Below are positions 55,921-64,000 of a DNA stretch of 64,000 bases, piece after piece (the first letter of the stretch is position 1; the number at the start of each line of letters is the position of its first letter). The DNA comes from Methanococcoides sp. AM1 (lineage in GTDB: Archaea > Halobacteriota > Methanosarcinia > Methanosarcinales > Methanosarcinaceae). The translations under genes were made by a program, and so were the position numbers. Location of the stretch: positions 141,797 through 205,796 of the forward strand of contig NZ_CAAGSW010000001.1 of assembly GCF_900774055.1 (NCBI RefSeq), read 5' to 3'. The notes under the pieces were generated by a model. That model searched no databases and was not told the DNA's origin. It saw only the letters and a program-made list of their open reading frames with translations.

Positions 55921-56769
55921 TCACTCGATCACATTGTCAACAGTGAACTCGAAGGTATCCGTCACACCATTCACATCCACCGTATAAACACCTGCTTCAA
56001 GACCATACACATCCAGAGGGATGTTCACTTCAAATGGTACAAGTGCCTGGGTACACATGGCATCTGCCGGCCTTTTGGTCTTCAGGGCTACATTGAAGGT
56101 GTTACCATCCATTGTGACATCGATGTTCTCCCCATCGATAATAGTGCATCCATCAGGAAGGTATCCTGTAGCAACAACGCTGACCTGCAGTGGGAACGAT
56201 TCCATCATCAATATCTCGATCTCATCGACCACAGCATCACCAACTATGTATTCAGTGTCATCTTCATCCACGATCGTATCATCTCCATCAGCATCATCCT
56301 CGCCGTCATGTTCACCTGAAGCGAGTACAGTTACGGTCATGCTGAAGGTATCTTCCTCACCGGTTGTGTTTTCCCAGGGTCTCTTGTAGATCGCAGAGAT
56401 CTCGTAGGTTCCTTCGGTTTCTGCCTGAAGCTTCCATTCATGGATGCCACCTGCTCCCACCAGATCTTCATCCTCCGGAGCAATTACAAAATCGTCTTCC
56501 ACCAGTGTCAGGCCTTCAGGGACCGTGAGCTCCCAGGAATAACCTGTTGTCGGGTTCTCTTTAAGCTTCAGCACAATGAGATCATTTTGTTCCATTGTAA
56601 CCTCACTTGCATTTGCATCCTCATTGAACACAGTTCCTGATTCAACGATCTCCACATCATCGGTAAGATCCGTTTCCCCATTTTCGGTGCAGCCCATGGA
56701 AAAGGCAGTTACGGTCACCACTACGATCGTTATCAGAACCAGAATGCCCATACCTGTATATTTTGACAT
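55921..56769 (-). CDS. Lipoprotein with chagasin-like protease inhibitor domain
   Basis: 282 residues. A signal peptide ends at the lipobox-like TAFSMGCTENGE (cysteine 27). The I42 chagasin domain (about 40-150) has the three inhibitory loops: ENPTTGYSWEL, GAGGIHEWKL and KRPWENTTGEED. After an acidic linker (DGEDDADGDDTIVDEDD), a second beta domain fills residues 175-282, with two cysteines. It would inhibit papain-like cysteine proteases at the cell surface. ATG 56769. The acidic linker suits a halophilic or marine cell surface. Confidence 0.85.
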   Translation of the reverse strand: MSKYTGMGILVLITIVVVTVTAFSMGCTENGETDLTDDVEIVESGTVFNEDANASEVTMEQNDLIVLKLKENPTTGYSWELTVPEGLTLVEDDFVIAPEDEDLVGAGGIHEWKLQAETEGTYEISAIYKRPWENTTGEEDTFSMTVTVLASGEHDGEDDADGDDTIVDEDDTEYIVGDAVVDEIEILMMESFPLQVSVVATGYLPDGCTIIDGENIDVTMDGNTFNVALKTKRPADAMCTQALVPFEVNIPLDVYGLEAGVYTVDVNGVTDTFEFTVDNVIE

Positions 56770-56889
56770 GATAATTTATCTCCCGTATCTATACAAATGA
56801 ATGACTCGTAGCTATATAGCCATTACTTAAGCTACGAATCGATCTGAAGTCATCCAATAACGATTATACAACACCGGATACACAAACCC

Positions 56890-57597
56890 TCATTTGTGCA
56901 GACGCTTCTGGACAGCTTCACTGGTAAGCTCTTTTAGTGCATCAGTCCCTATCCATCTGGCACTGGCAAGATTCGAGCCTGTAAGCCTTTGTGATACTTC
57001 GATGGCTTTTTTGTTCAACTCGAGGTTGCGTTTGCCGATCTGCCTCAAAGCCCAGTTGACAGCTTTTTTCACAAAATTGCGTGCATCGATGGATTCCTTT
57101 TCGATCAGCGGGAAAAAGTCCTCGAAAACCGGACCCTCCGCCTTCTTGTCAGCCACAGCCATCCTTGCCATGAGGACAAAGCCCGAGCGTTTTACAAACT
57201 CCTCTTTACGGGAGCTCCACTCGATAGCTTTCCTGTAAGAATGAGGGGTTTTCTGGAAGAGGTTCATACAGCACTGGTCGCATATTTCCCAGTAATCAAA
57301 GTCCCTGACCCACGCTTCCATCTGTTTTTCACTGACCTGCTTTGGATCATCCACCATGGAAGCAAGTATCATCGTCTCCCTATAGCCCTTATCCCACAAC
57401 ATGAGAGCCAATTCATGATCCTTACCGGTCTCTTTTGCAACCTTTCTCAGCTCCGGAATCGACACGCCGTAGCACTTCTCAGGAGTTATCCAGAAATGTG
57501 ACATGCCTTCTATCATCTCAGGATCACTCAGTTCTTCCAGTTTAGTTATGATCTCATCAAAGATTTCTTCTGTTGTACCCACAAGAACAGTCCCCAT
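56890..57597 (-). CDS. DNA alkylation repair protein (AlkD-like)
   Basis: 235 residues, all helical HEAT-like repeats. GVSIPELRKVAKETGKDHELALMLW and WEICDQCCMNLFQKTP, then FVKRSGFVLMARMA and NFVKKAVNWALRQIGKRN, are typical AlkD segments. AlkD removes bulky or positively charged alkyl lesions without base flipping. Start ATG 57597. The role is by family resemblance; some AlkD-like proteins act elsewhere. Confidence 0.8.
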   Translation of the reverse strand: MGTVLVGTTEEIFDEIITKLEELSDPEMIEGMSHFWITPEKCYGVSIPELRKVAKETGKDHELALMLWDKGYRETMILASMVDDPKQVSEKQMEAWVRDFDYWEICDQCCMNLFQKTPHSYRKAIEWSSRKEEFVKRSGFVLMARMAVADKKAEGPVFEDFFPLIEKESIDARNFVKKAVNWALRQIGKRNLELNKKAIEVSQRLTGSNLASARWIGTDALKELTSEAVQKRLHK

Positions 57598-57687
57598 GTT
57601 TTTAATTTGTTATATATTACATTGCATGTATGCTTTTTAAATATTAGTAAAGGATACTTTTTTATTAAGTAAGAAGGGGAAAACAAA

Positions 57688-58794
57688 ATGGAAGGCGGAA
57701 TAAGTAAACTGGTAATCTTTGTTCTGATAATACTGTTCACGACAACAGCTCTTGCATCAGCAAACACCGGGAATGATGCTGATACAATGATCGAGATCGA
57801 AGAGATATACAGCAGCATTGATTCCTGCGATATCGCACTTTCATCTTCTTCAACATTAGAAGACCTCATCCTTGAAGTACAGCTTGTACGTGAAGACAGG
57901 ATCATCGACAGTGCCACTATCCCTATTGACAGTATCAGCGTTAATTCCAGGATCATAAAAGTTATCCAGTGGGAAACAAAGACCACCGAAGACGGTGCAT
58001 ATGAAGTACGTGTACAGGTGCTTAACGATGAAAAAGAGATCATCTTCACGGAATATGAGTTCGTCCACGGCAGGCAGGTCATCCCGGAGGTCGTAATAGA
58101 AGGCACCATTTCCAATTCCGAAGGTGTGACCGCGGTCATAAGACCTGTTGACGCAACCCTTGTGGATATCGAATATATGCTAGTGGACGGTTTTGATGTC
58201 ATCTACCTTGCAAAGGATGAGAAAGTATCAGTTCATACAACTCCCCTCACAGTCCATAAGAGATGGAACACACTTCTTCTGAACAATAAGGAATACACAG
58301 GACTTGTAAAGGTCAGGCCATCAAACGAAAAAAACGCGATCGTGGTAACAGACACCTTCACTTCAATGGACAATGCGAAGATCACCGATGTGTATAAAGA
58401 TGAGATCGGTGCAAGTGCTACCATTGCAGGAAATTCCCAGGTTCCATTTGATGGGTATGTACAATTCACAGTTTATGATGAGAACGGGGAGAATGTAGTC
58501 GAATCTGCGATCATGAGATCACCCGTCCTGCTCACAGATGATGACGAAACAGTAGAAGCCATCTGGGACAAAAGGCTCCGGGAAGGCAAGTACAAACTTG
58601 TGATCGAGATCATAGGCAATGATGGGGACGGACTTGACATCCAGGAAACCATTATCGATGTGGGAGAAACTGTAACAATATCAAACAATGTCCCTGAAGA
58701 AGCAGAAGAGGACAAAAGCATACCAGCATTCCTGCTCACACAGGCTGCATTCGTTCTTGCCGTGGCATTTGTGCTCCGCAGAAGAGATACATGA
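57688..58794 (+). CDS. Surface protein with signal peptide and C-terminal anchor
   Basis: 368 residues. An N-terminal signal sequence (LVIFVLIILFTTTALASANT), beta-rich repeats rich in Asp/Glu and Val/Ile, and an acidic linker (EEAEEDKS) precede a C-terminal helix SIPAFLLTQAAFVLAVAFVL and an RRR end. The tail looks like an archaeal PGF-CTERM-type sorting signal but has PAF instead of PGF. Not recognised as an enzyme. It lies 15 bp upstream of an ABC permease, with which it probably acts. Confidence 0.7.
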   Translation: MEGGISKLVIFVLIILFTTTALASANTGNDADTMIEIEEIYSSIDSCDIALSSSSTLEDLILEVQLVREDRIIDSATIPIDSISVNSRIIKVIQWETKTTEDGAYEVRVQVLNDEKEIIFTEYEFVHGRQVIPEVVIEGTISNSEGVTAVIRPVDATLVDIEYMLVDGFDVIYLAKDEKVSVHTTPLTVHKRWNTLLLNNKEYTGLVKVRPSNEKNAIVVTDTFTSMDNAKITDVYKDEIGASATIAGNSQVPFDGYVQFTVYDENGENVVESAIMRSPVLLTDDDETVEAIWDKRLREGKYKLVIEIIGNDGDGLDIQETIIDVGETVTISNNVPEEAEEDKSIPAFLLTQAAFVLAVAFVLRRRDT

Positions 58795-58809
58795 TAAAGG
58801 GTAATTAAA

Positions 58810-59967
58810 ATGCCATACGAACTGTTCATTGCCCTCAGACATCTAAAAAGCAGGCGACGTCAGTCGCTTATATCCATAAGTGCTATTGGGATCGCGGTAA
58901 CTATACTTGTGATCTCGAACGCTTTTATGGCAGGATTCACAGAAGAGATCTATGATGTGACCGTCGAGAACCTTCCACATGTGGTCGTTACTCCTGATGA
59001 GGAAGAAGAATACATCCATTTCTACAATAGCATCATTCCAAACATCGAAAGTATTGAGGGGGTGGTGGGAACCTCGCCTGCCCTGGAAGGGGAAGCTACG
59101 CTTCGATACAAGGAACAGACACTCAACGTCTTTATGAGAGGGATAGAACCCGAAAAGGAAGATTCTGTATCCCACATCTCAGAGGATATAGTAGAAGGGG
59201 ATATCTACAAGCTTATCCACTCCAAGAATACAATTGTGATCGGGGACAGCCTTGCAGAGGATCTTGATGTGAAGATCGGCGATAAGCTATCCGTAAACTT
59301 CCCCACAGCAAACCCGGCATCTTATGAAATAGTAGGGATCTTTGACACAGGAACACCTGCAGATGATATTCTTACATACACTTCCCTGAAGACAGCACAG
59401 GAATTCTATGATACCGGTGATGCCATCAATGTCATCAACATCCGTCTGGCAGACTATAACGAAGACAAGAATATCGCAAAAGAGATCGAAGGTCTCGGCT
59501 ATGAAGCATCCGGCTGGACAGCAACAAATCCGGAGATCCTGCAGACGATCACAATTGAAACAACATCCAACAACATAATACTCGCACTCATACTCCTGAT
59601 AGCATCGTTCGGGGTGGTCAGTACACTAAACATGGTAGTAATGGAAAAGGTCAAAGAGATAGGAGTTCTAATGGCCATGGGAGCACCTGCTTCCACAATA
59701 CGCAGGATCTTTATTCTGGAGAGTGGCATCCTTGGATTGATCGGTGCGGTTATCGGTTCCATACTTGGAGCTGCCATTGCCCTGATGATAGGAAGTTATC
59801 CCGTTCCTGCTGAGTTTTATGGCATTGAGAAGATACCAGTGATCATCCGTATATCAGATATACTTATAACTGTTGTCGCCGTATTTGTACTCAATCTCAT
59901 TGCAGGTGTTTACCCTGCCCAGCGCGCAGCCAGGCTGGATCCCTTAGAGGCAATTTCAACACATTGA
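58810..59967 (+). CDS. ABC transporter permease, MacB/FtsX type
   Basis: 385 residues. An N-terminal helix (FIALRHLKSRRRQSLISISAIGIAVTILVISNAFMAG), a large extracellular domain (about 45-240) and three C-terminal helices (IILALILLIASFGVVSTLNMVVMEK; the loop VKEIGVLMAMGAP; IPVIIRISDILITVVAVFVLNL) give the MacB layout. These permeases move no substrate through the membrane but drive extracytoplasmic work. No ATPase gene lies next to it in this window; it may be encoded elsewhere. Confidence 0.85.
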   Translation: MPYELFIALRHLKSRRRQSLISISAIGIAVTILVISNAFMAGFTEEIYDVTVENLPHVVVTPDEEEEYIHFYNSIIPNIESIEGVVGTSPALEGEATLRYKEQTLNVFMRGIEPEKEDSVSHISEDIVEGDIYKLIHSKNTIVIGDSLAEDLDVKIGDKLSVNFPTANPASYEIVGIFDTGTPADDILTYTSLKTAQEFYDTGDAINVINIRLADYNEDKNIAKEIEGLGYEASGWTATNPEILQTITIETTSNNIILALILLIASFGVVSTLNMVVMEKVKEIGVLMAMGAPASTIRRIFILESGILGLIGAVIGSILGAAIALMIGSYPVPAEFYGIEKIPVIIRISDILITVVAVFVLNLIAGVYPAQRAARLDPLEAISTH

Positions 59968-60066
59968 GAATAAATAAATTATCAGGTGTGTTCGCGCCGT
60001 TACTTTTTTAAAAAACCCATGGAGTTTGCAAGGAAATTCCGTTCAAGATACTTGCATGCCGTAAAC

Positions 60067-60077
60067 TGTATATACAA
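60067..60077 (+). promoter_or_regulatory. TATA box before candidate small RNA
   Basis: TGTATATACAA lies about 25-33 bp before the start of the candidate RNA at 60100. No ORF follows. Confidence 0.45.
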
Positions 60078-60099
60078 TTACAAAATACTAGTCTTTGTG

Positions 60100-60175
60100 T
60101 AATGAGCGGGACCCTAATTTCTTTTCAAGTACCCCCACTCCCCAACCCGCTCATGCCACTATTCATCGGTTTTTT
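60100..60175 (+). ncRNA. Candidate small RNA with C-rich loop
   Basis: Between two convergent genes, ATGAGCGGG (60102-60110) pairs perfectly with CCCGCTCAT (60146-60154), closing a 35-nt C-rich loop. A TATA box lies 25-30 bp upstream and TTTTTT begins at 60170. The layout is that of an independent short transcript. No coding frame fits. Evidence is structural only; it could instead be a bidirectional terminator. Confidence 0.4.
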
Positions 60176-60252
60176 ATGAAATGAACTGTTTTTTTGAAAA
60201 TGTTAAAACCGATACTGCAATACATTATTATATCACAAAAATTATATAAATA

Positions 60253-61173
60253 TTATATAGTATTGAAAATACCGATGATGTTCTCTGCAAGATCCTTGCT
60301 TATATCCGCAGACCTCATCAAAGTATCCGTAAAGAAGACATTGATCCCCATATCCTTTACAATATCGCCTGCTGCTGCATCCCGGACATCGAGGACCATA
60401 GTATCAAGGATATCATTGTAGCACTCTGCAACACCTGCTGAAGACACATCGAGCCCGCATGCAGCCATTAGCTTTCCTGCCGGGCCACTTATGGGTTCTC
60501 GTCCTATGATAGGACTTACTGCAACTACTTTTTTTTCTTTGAGGATATCGCGCATACCCGGCAGGCCAATGATCGGACCTATACTTGTGATCGGATTGCT
60601 GGGACCTATCAGGACCTCATCCTCCTTCTCCAGAGCTTCAATCACCCCCGGAGATATGGATGCATCCTCGATCATATCCTGTGAAACCTCTAACACCTCA
60701 GGCTCACCATGTTGCTTTACCCAGAACTCCTGAAAATGGATCCTGCCGGAGGGTGTTGTTATCATTGTAGATACAGGATCATCCGACATTGGTAATACAC
60801 GGGACCTAATGCCAAATGAAGATGTCATTTCCTGTATAGCTTCTGTAAGGGAAAGGTCCTGCCTTAACAGTTCAGACCGCATTATGTGAGTAGCCCTGTC
60901 AAGATCGCCTATCATCATCCCTTCATCATGACCGGCAAGCTTCATTGCCTCATGTGTACTGAAAGTATCATCCCTGACACCCCACCATTTATCCTTATCG
61001 ATCCTGCCAGAGAGCAAATAAAGCACAGTATCAATATCAGGCGTGATAAGATTTCCTGATACCCACAGGTCTTCAGCTGTGTTCACGACCACAGTGATAT
61101 CCTCTTCAGGAAGGACTTGTCTTAAACCATCGATCAATTTGGGAGTTCCTGTTCCACCGGACAATACGATCAT
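60253..61173 (-). CDS. cofD: 2-phospho-L-lactate transferase CofD
   Basis: 306 residues. The start MIVLSGGTGTPKLIDGLRQVL is the family glycine loop, and VVNTAEDLWVSGNLITPDIDTVLY holds the metal/substrate aspartates. It joins lactyl-2-diphospho-5'-guanosine to Fo to make F420-0, the hydride carrier of methanogenesis. ATG 61173. Divergent from the HD gene, whose shared 64-bp gap must hold both promoters. Confidence 0.95.
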   Translation of the reverse strand: MIVLSGGTGTPKLIDGLRQVLPEEDITVVVNTAEDLWVSGNLITPDIDTVLYLLSGRIDKDKWWGVRDDTFSTHEAMKLAGHDEGMMIGDLDRATHIMRSELLRQDLSLTEAIQEMTSSFGIRSRVLPMSDDPVSTMITTPSGRIHFQEFWVKQHGEPEVLEVSQDMIEDASISPGVIEALEKEDEVLIGPSNPITSIGPIIGLPGMRDILKEKKVVAVSPIIGREPISGPAGKLMAACGLDVSSAGVAECYNDILDTMVLDVRDAAAGDIVKDMGINVFFTDTLMRSADISKDLAENIIGIFNTI

Positions 61174-61237
61174 AAAACAACCTCTGTTTCCATCAAATAA
61201 CGGAACATCATTATACCATGAAGACTATTTAAATCAT

Positions 61238-62434
61238 ATGAAAGTCATTCGGGATCCGGTACACGGGTACATAGAACTGGACCAGCTTGTATTGTCATTG
61301 ATAGATACACCCCAAATGCAGCGTTTAAGGAGAATTCAGCAGTTGGGACTGTCCAATCTTGTATATCCCGGAGCAAACCATACTCGTTTTGAACATTCCC
61401 TTGGAGTAATGCACCTTGCAACTACACTTACATCCCAGCTAAACTCGATCGAGAAAGATGAAAAGGATGAGATCCGTGCAGCTGCACTTCTTCATGACGT
61501 CGGTCACGGGCCACTGTCACATGTCACAGAAAGTCTCATAAAGCAGTATACACGCCAGAGACATGAAGATGTGAAACCTATCCTCAAAAAAGGTGAGATC
61601 GCAGAGATACTGGACGAACATGGACTCGATCCTGTGACCATTGCAGACCACATAAAAGGTGAAACATCACTGGGAAAGATCGTGAACAGCGAGATCGATG
61701 TTGATCGCATGGACTATCTGGTGAGGGATGCTCATTACACAGGTGTTGCTTTCGGGCTTGTTGACCATGCACGCCTGATCCATGAAATGCAGTTCTACGA
61801 AGACAATCTGGTTGTCGGACTGGGAGGTCTGAAAGCTGCAGAATCGCTCCTCGTCTCACGTTTCCTTATGCACCCATCGGTCTATTACCACCACGTATCC
61901 AGAATAGCCGAAACGATGTTCACGAGGGCTGTGCAGGACCTTATCAACAAGAAGACACTCGACCCGTTCAAACTGCGCCAGATGGAGGATGCCAGATTGT
62001 TCGAGATGATAAGGGCTGACGATGGATACGCAGGTGAACTTGGAAAACGACTTGATGAAAGAAGGCTTTACAAACGTGCTCTTCATGTTGGCATTGATGC
62101 TGTTGGTGAGAACGTCCTGCGTTACAGGGGAAAGGTCGACAGGGTGGAAAATGAGATCGCTGAGATGGTTGGTATCGACAGCAGCGAGATCCTGATCGAT
62201 ATCCCAAAGCGGCCGGAGATAGCAGAGATGAAAGCACTGATCAAGGTCGACGGGAAGATGCTGAGACTTGATGAAGCCTCCAATATTGTGGCTACGATAG
62301 AGAATGCCCATCAGGATAACTGGAGAATGGGCGTATACACCATTAAGGAACACAGGGATACTGTCAGGAAAGCTGCACAGGAATTCTTTGATACAAAGAA
62401 GGGAACAAAGCAGTTCAGACTTACAGACCTATGA
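61238..62434 (+). CDS. HD domain phosphohydrolase (dNTPase-like)
   Basis: 398 residues from ATG 61238 (MKVIRDPVHGYIELDQ, the usual start). The HD metal site is RFEHSLGVMHLA, AALLHDVGHGPLSHVTES and DVDRMDYLVRDAHYTGV. The C-terminal 150 residues are a second helical domain. Relatives include dGTPase and SAMHD1, which cleave dNTPs to nucleoside and triphosphate; the archaeal substrate is not known. It is first of a unit with the LpdD-like and UbiX genes. Confidence 0.9.
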   Translation: MKVIRDPVHGYIELDQLVLSLIDTPQMQRLRRIQQLGLSNLVYPGANHTRFEHSLGVMHLATTLTSQLNSIEKDEKDEIRAAALLHDVGHGPLSHVTESLIKQYTRQRHEDVKPILKKGEIAEILDEHGLDPVTIADHIKGETSLGKIVNSEIDVDRMDYLVRDAHYTGVAFGLVDHARLIHEMQFYEDNLVVGLGGLKAAESLLVSRFLMHPSVYYHHVSRIAETMFTRAVQDLINKKTLDPFKLRQMEDARLFEMIRADDGYAGELGKRLDERRLYKRALHVGIDAVGENVLRYRGKVDRVENEIAEMVGIDSSEILIDIPKRPEIAEMKALIKVDGKMLRLDEASNIVATIENAHQDNWRMGVYTIKEHRDTVRKAAQEFFDTKKGTKQFRLTDL

Positions 62435-62443
62435 GGTGGTACT

Positions 62444-62800
62444 TTGCAGGAAATGAGGATACAAACAAGCAGAGGAGAACTTTTACTTGAACATCGGATC
62501 ATCGGCAAAGACATGATGATAGCCCTTACAGGTGGTAAAGGTCACATTGGAGCAGTGGCTGTGGGTTACTATGACAGAATTCCAGGACATGCATCCTCAT
62601 CGGTGATCACACTTCCATCCCACAGGGATGATGCTATCGCTCTTGATGCTGCAAGGCGTATAAGTTCGGTCACACATACCACAACAGTCGTTACCGTCGG
62701 AATAAATTTTGAGAATATCACCGTTGAAGAGATCGAAGAAGTGCTGTCCGCTTCGAACGAACTGATCAATGAGTTCATGGAATCACTGAAGGAGAATTAA
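62444..62800 (+). CDS. LpdD-like prenylated-flavin chaperone
   Basis: 118 residues, alpha/beta, with GGKGHIGAVAVGYYD and SSSVITLPSHRDDAIALDAARR near the middle. It resembles the LpdD-type proteins encoded beside UbiX/UbiD partners; I am moderately sure. The start is TTG 62444 with GAGGTGG 4 nt upstream; ATG 62453 is an alternative. It lies 10 bp after the HD gene and 3 bp before the flavin prenyltransferase, so all three are translated together. Confidence 0.65.
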   Translation: MQEMRIQTSRGELLLEHRIIGKDMMIALTGGKGHIGAVAVGYYDRIPGHASSSVITLPSHRDDAIALDAARRISSVTHTTTVVTVGINFENITVEEIEEVLSASNELINEFMESLKEN

Positions 62801-62802
62801 GA

Positions 62803-63360
62803 ATGGCGATGGAGATAGTTATCGGGATAAGTGGCGCATCCGGTGCACAGTATGGTGTCCGCCTGCTTGAGCTTCTGGCAGATATGGACATAGATACACA
62901 TCTGATACTCACAAAGGCTGCAGAGAAGATCATCGAAGTCGAGACCGACCTGACAATCGAAGGCATAAAAGAATTGGCAACATCAGTACATGATGAAAAT
63001 GACTTCACCGCACCCATAGCAAGTGGATCTCACCCTTTTGCAGGCATGATCATAGCACCCTGCAGCATGAAAACACTTGCATCGGTGGCAAACGGAACCT
63101 CAGATAACCTCATTGCACGCACAGCCGATGTGTGCCTTAAGGACAGGAGAAAGCTCATCCTAATGACCAGGGAGACCCCACTCAGTGGTATCCACATAGA
63201 GAATATGCTAAAAGCACATAATGCCGGAGCAATCCTGCTACCCGCATGTCCTGCATATTACAACCGACCGGAATCCATCGATGACCTCATCAATTTCATG
63301 GCAGGACGAGCACTCGACCTTATAGGTGTCGACAATGATGCCTACAAACGCTGGAAGTGA
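62803..63360 (+). CDS. ubiX: UbiX-family flavin prenyltransferase
   Basis: 185 residues. IGISGASGAQYGVRLLE near the start is the FMN-binding loop, and APCSMKTLASVANGTSDNLIARTADV and LILMTRETPLSGIHIENM complete the family pattern. It joins dimethylallyl phosphate to FMN, giving prenyl-FMN for a UbiD decarboxylase (not in this window). ATG 62803 follows 2 bp after the preceding stop. Confidence 0.93.
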   Translation: MAMEIVIGISGASGAQYGVRLLELLADMDIDTHLILTKAAEKIIEVETDLTIEGIKELATSVHDENDFTAPIASGSHPFAGMIIAPCSMKTLASVANGTSDNLIARTADVCLKDRRKLILMTRETPLSGIHIENMLKAHNAGAILLPACPAYYNRPESIDDLINFMAGRALDLIGVDNDAYKRWK

Positions 63361-63579
63361 TTTTAGATCTCTCCGGCACAGGCAATGTATATTGATAGAA
63401 CATGAAACCTTTGTCAATAACAAAATGAACAATATTCGTACAATGATCATTGAAATTAAGCAATAAATTGCCAAAGATGCAAAACCTGATAGTTAAGTAT
63501 ATCTACTATGACTTCTATTTAGGGGAACGTGCTTCCAAAGGCACTGCATGCGAGGTCTTTTGCATGCAATGAACATGAT
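63361..63579. other. Promoter region of tRNA-Pro
   Basis: 219 bp without an ORF. A TATA-like AAGTATATCTA lies near 63496. TGCATGC / GCATGCA (about 63546-63570) can form a small hairpin just upstream of the tRNA. I see no other gene. Confidence 0.45.
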
Positions 63580-63657
63580 GGGATAGTAGGGTAGCCTGGT
63601 CGATCCTCGAGCGTTTGGGACGCTTGGACTGCGGTTCAAATCCGCGCTATCCCACCA
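63580..63657 (+). tRNA. tRNA-Pro (TGG), CCA encoded
   Basis: Acceptor GGGATAG / CTATCCC, D-stem GGGT/ATCC, anticodon arm GAGCG-TTTGGGA-CGCTT with TGG, T arm with TTCAAAT, discriminator A and encoded CCA. All arms pair (one G-U in the anticodon stem and one in the T stem). 78 nt including CCA, with no intron. Confidence 0.95.
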
Positions 63658-63772
63658 AATTTCAAACTTTTTTAATTAACATTTATCACTGACATTTACA
63701 ACATGCTATCGAGATGTCATTTTTGGCGTATTTGGATTAGTTTTATTTATTATGCAGTAGTCAGAAATTCTC

Positions 63773-64000
63773 ATGGTTATGGCAAAAATAAAGTTATTTG
63801 CAAATCTCAGGGAGTCAGCAGGAGAATCTGAACTGGAGATGCAAGGAGATAACGTACAGGAGATCCTTGATGGCCTTCTCAAAAGATACCCTCAGCTCCA
63901 GGAACTGATATTCAATGATGCCGAAGGGAACAGGGAACTTCGAAGCTACATTAACATACTCATAAATGGAAACAACATCCTGCATCTTGAAGGGCTGGAT
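63773..64000 (+). CDS. MoaD/ThiS-like ubiquitin-fold protein (SAMP-type), partial
   Basis: 76 codons to the window edge. The start MVMAKIKLFANLRESAGESE and the fold (VQEILDGLLKRYPQL; RSYINILINGNNI) are of the MoaD/SAMP family, which carries sulfur to molybdopterin or modifies proteins. The di-glycine end lies beyond the window. TTTATTTATT about 25 bp before ATG 63773 predicts a nearly leaderless mRNA. Confidence 0.85.
   Translation, partial: MVMAKIKLFANLRESAGESELEMQGDNVQEILDGLLKRYPQLQELIFNDAEGNRELRSYINILINGNNILHLEGLD

Noticed and set aside
55730..55924. 64-codon minus-strand ORF between DUF3795 and lipoprotein genes
   Set aside because: No ribosome site and serine/phenylalanine-rich text that mirrors an A-rich plus strand.
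61043..61237. 65-codon N-terminal extension of the HD hydrolase
   Set aside because: It overlaps the start of cofD on the other strand and lacks family similarity; MKVIRDPVHGY is the standard start.

Overview
The window comes from a methylotrophic methanogenic archaeon of the Methanosarcinales, and looks most like Methanococcoides. The genus is an inference. The supporting evidence is direct. There are dimethylamine and trimethylamine methyltransferases with in-frame amber (pyrrolysine) codons at residues 356 and 334. They sit with their corrinoid proteins, a permease and the activator RamA. There is also an Rnf complex led by a multihaem cytochrome c, plus CofD, an archaeal histone, RPA-type single-strand binding proteins, KEOPS Cgi121, PriS, Gins51 and RfcS. 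Coding density is high, intergenic DNA is AT-rich with archaeal TATA boxes, and none of the gene ends I checked uses TAG as a stop.

Layout. 1-10.5 kb: partial phosphoglycerate kinase, ADP-forming acyl-CoA synthetase with a BioD/DRTGG protein, a RibD-like reductase, an iron-sulfur flavoprotein, a ClC transporter, a tetranucleotide repeat, a tRNA methylthiotransferase, fructose bisphosphatase II and Cgi121. 10.6-17.6 kb: threonine synthase, leucyl-tRNA synthetase, an unrecognised protein, two overlapping winged-helix genes and a phosphodiesterase. 17.6-21.7 kb: a first RPA pair and a cation/proton antiporter with RCK domains. 21.9-31.9 kb: the methylamine block, read mainly on the minus strand (mttB-mttC-mttP-98 aa ORF-52 aa membrane ORF-mtbC-mtbB, with ramA just upstream), bordered by two cysteine-rich unknown proteins. 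31.9-36 kb: a second RPA pair, histone, small export protein and RfcS. 36.1-44.4 kb: the Rnf operon with a divergent ApbE flavin transferase. 44.5-49.2 kb: ThpR, a diadenylate cyclase, and an RqcH-pelota ribosome-rescue pair. 49.3-54.9 kb: an information-processing operon (priS, gins51, eL42, eS27, aIF2-alpha, nop10, PAC2-like, endoQ) followed by tRNA-Ser. 55-64 kb: a small zinc ribbon, DUF3795, a chagasin-like lipoprotein, AlkD-like protein, a surface protein and MacB-type permease, CofD, an HD hydrolase, an LpdD-like/UbiX pair, tRNA-Pro and a partial MoaD/SAMP gene.

How it works together. Trimethylamine and dimethylamine enter through MttP. MttB and MtbB demethylate them onto MttC and MtbC, and RamA reactivates oxidised corrinoid. 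The Rnf complex with MmcA couples ferredoxin oxidation to sodium transport during methylotrophic growth, and ApbE attaches the flavin to RnfG. CofD serves coenzyme F420 synthesis.

Most unusual items: a dimethylamine corrinoid gene with no canonical start codon (ACG behind a perfect Shine-Dalgarno), preceded by a strong folded RNA element; a 52-residue membrane protein hidden in the operon; a tRNA-Ser(CGA) with a roughly 33-nt insert in the D-arm that folds like a bulge-helix-bulge intron; a candidate small RNA near 60.1 kb; and a seven-haem MmcA with two non-standard haem sites.
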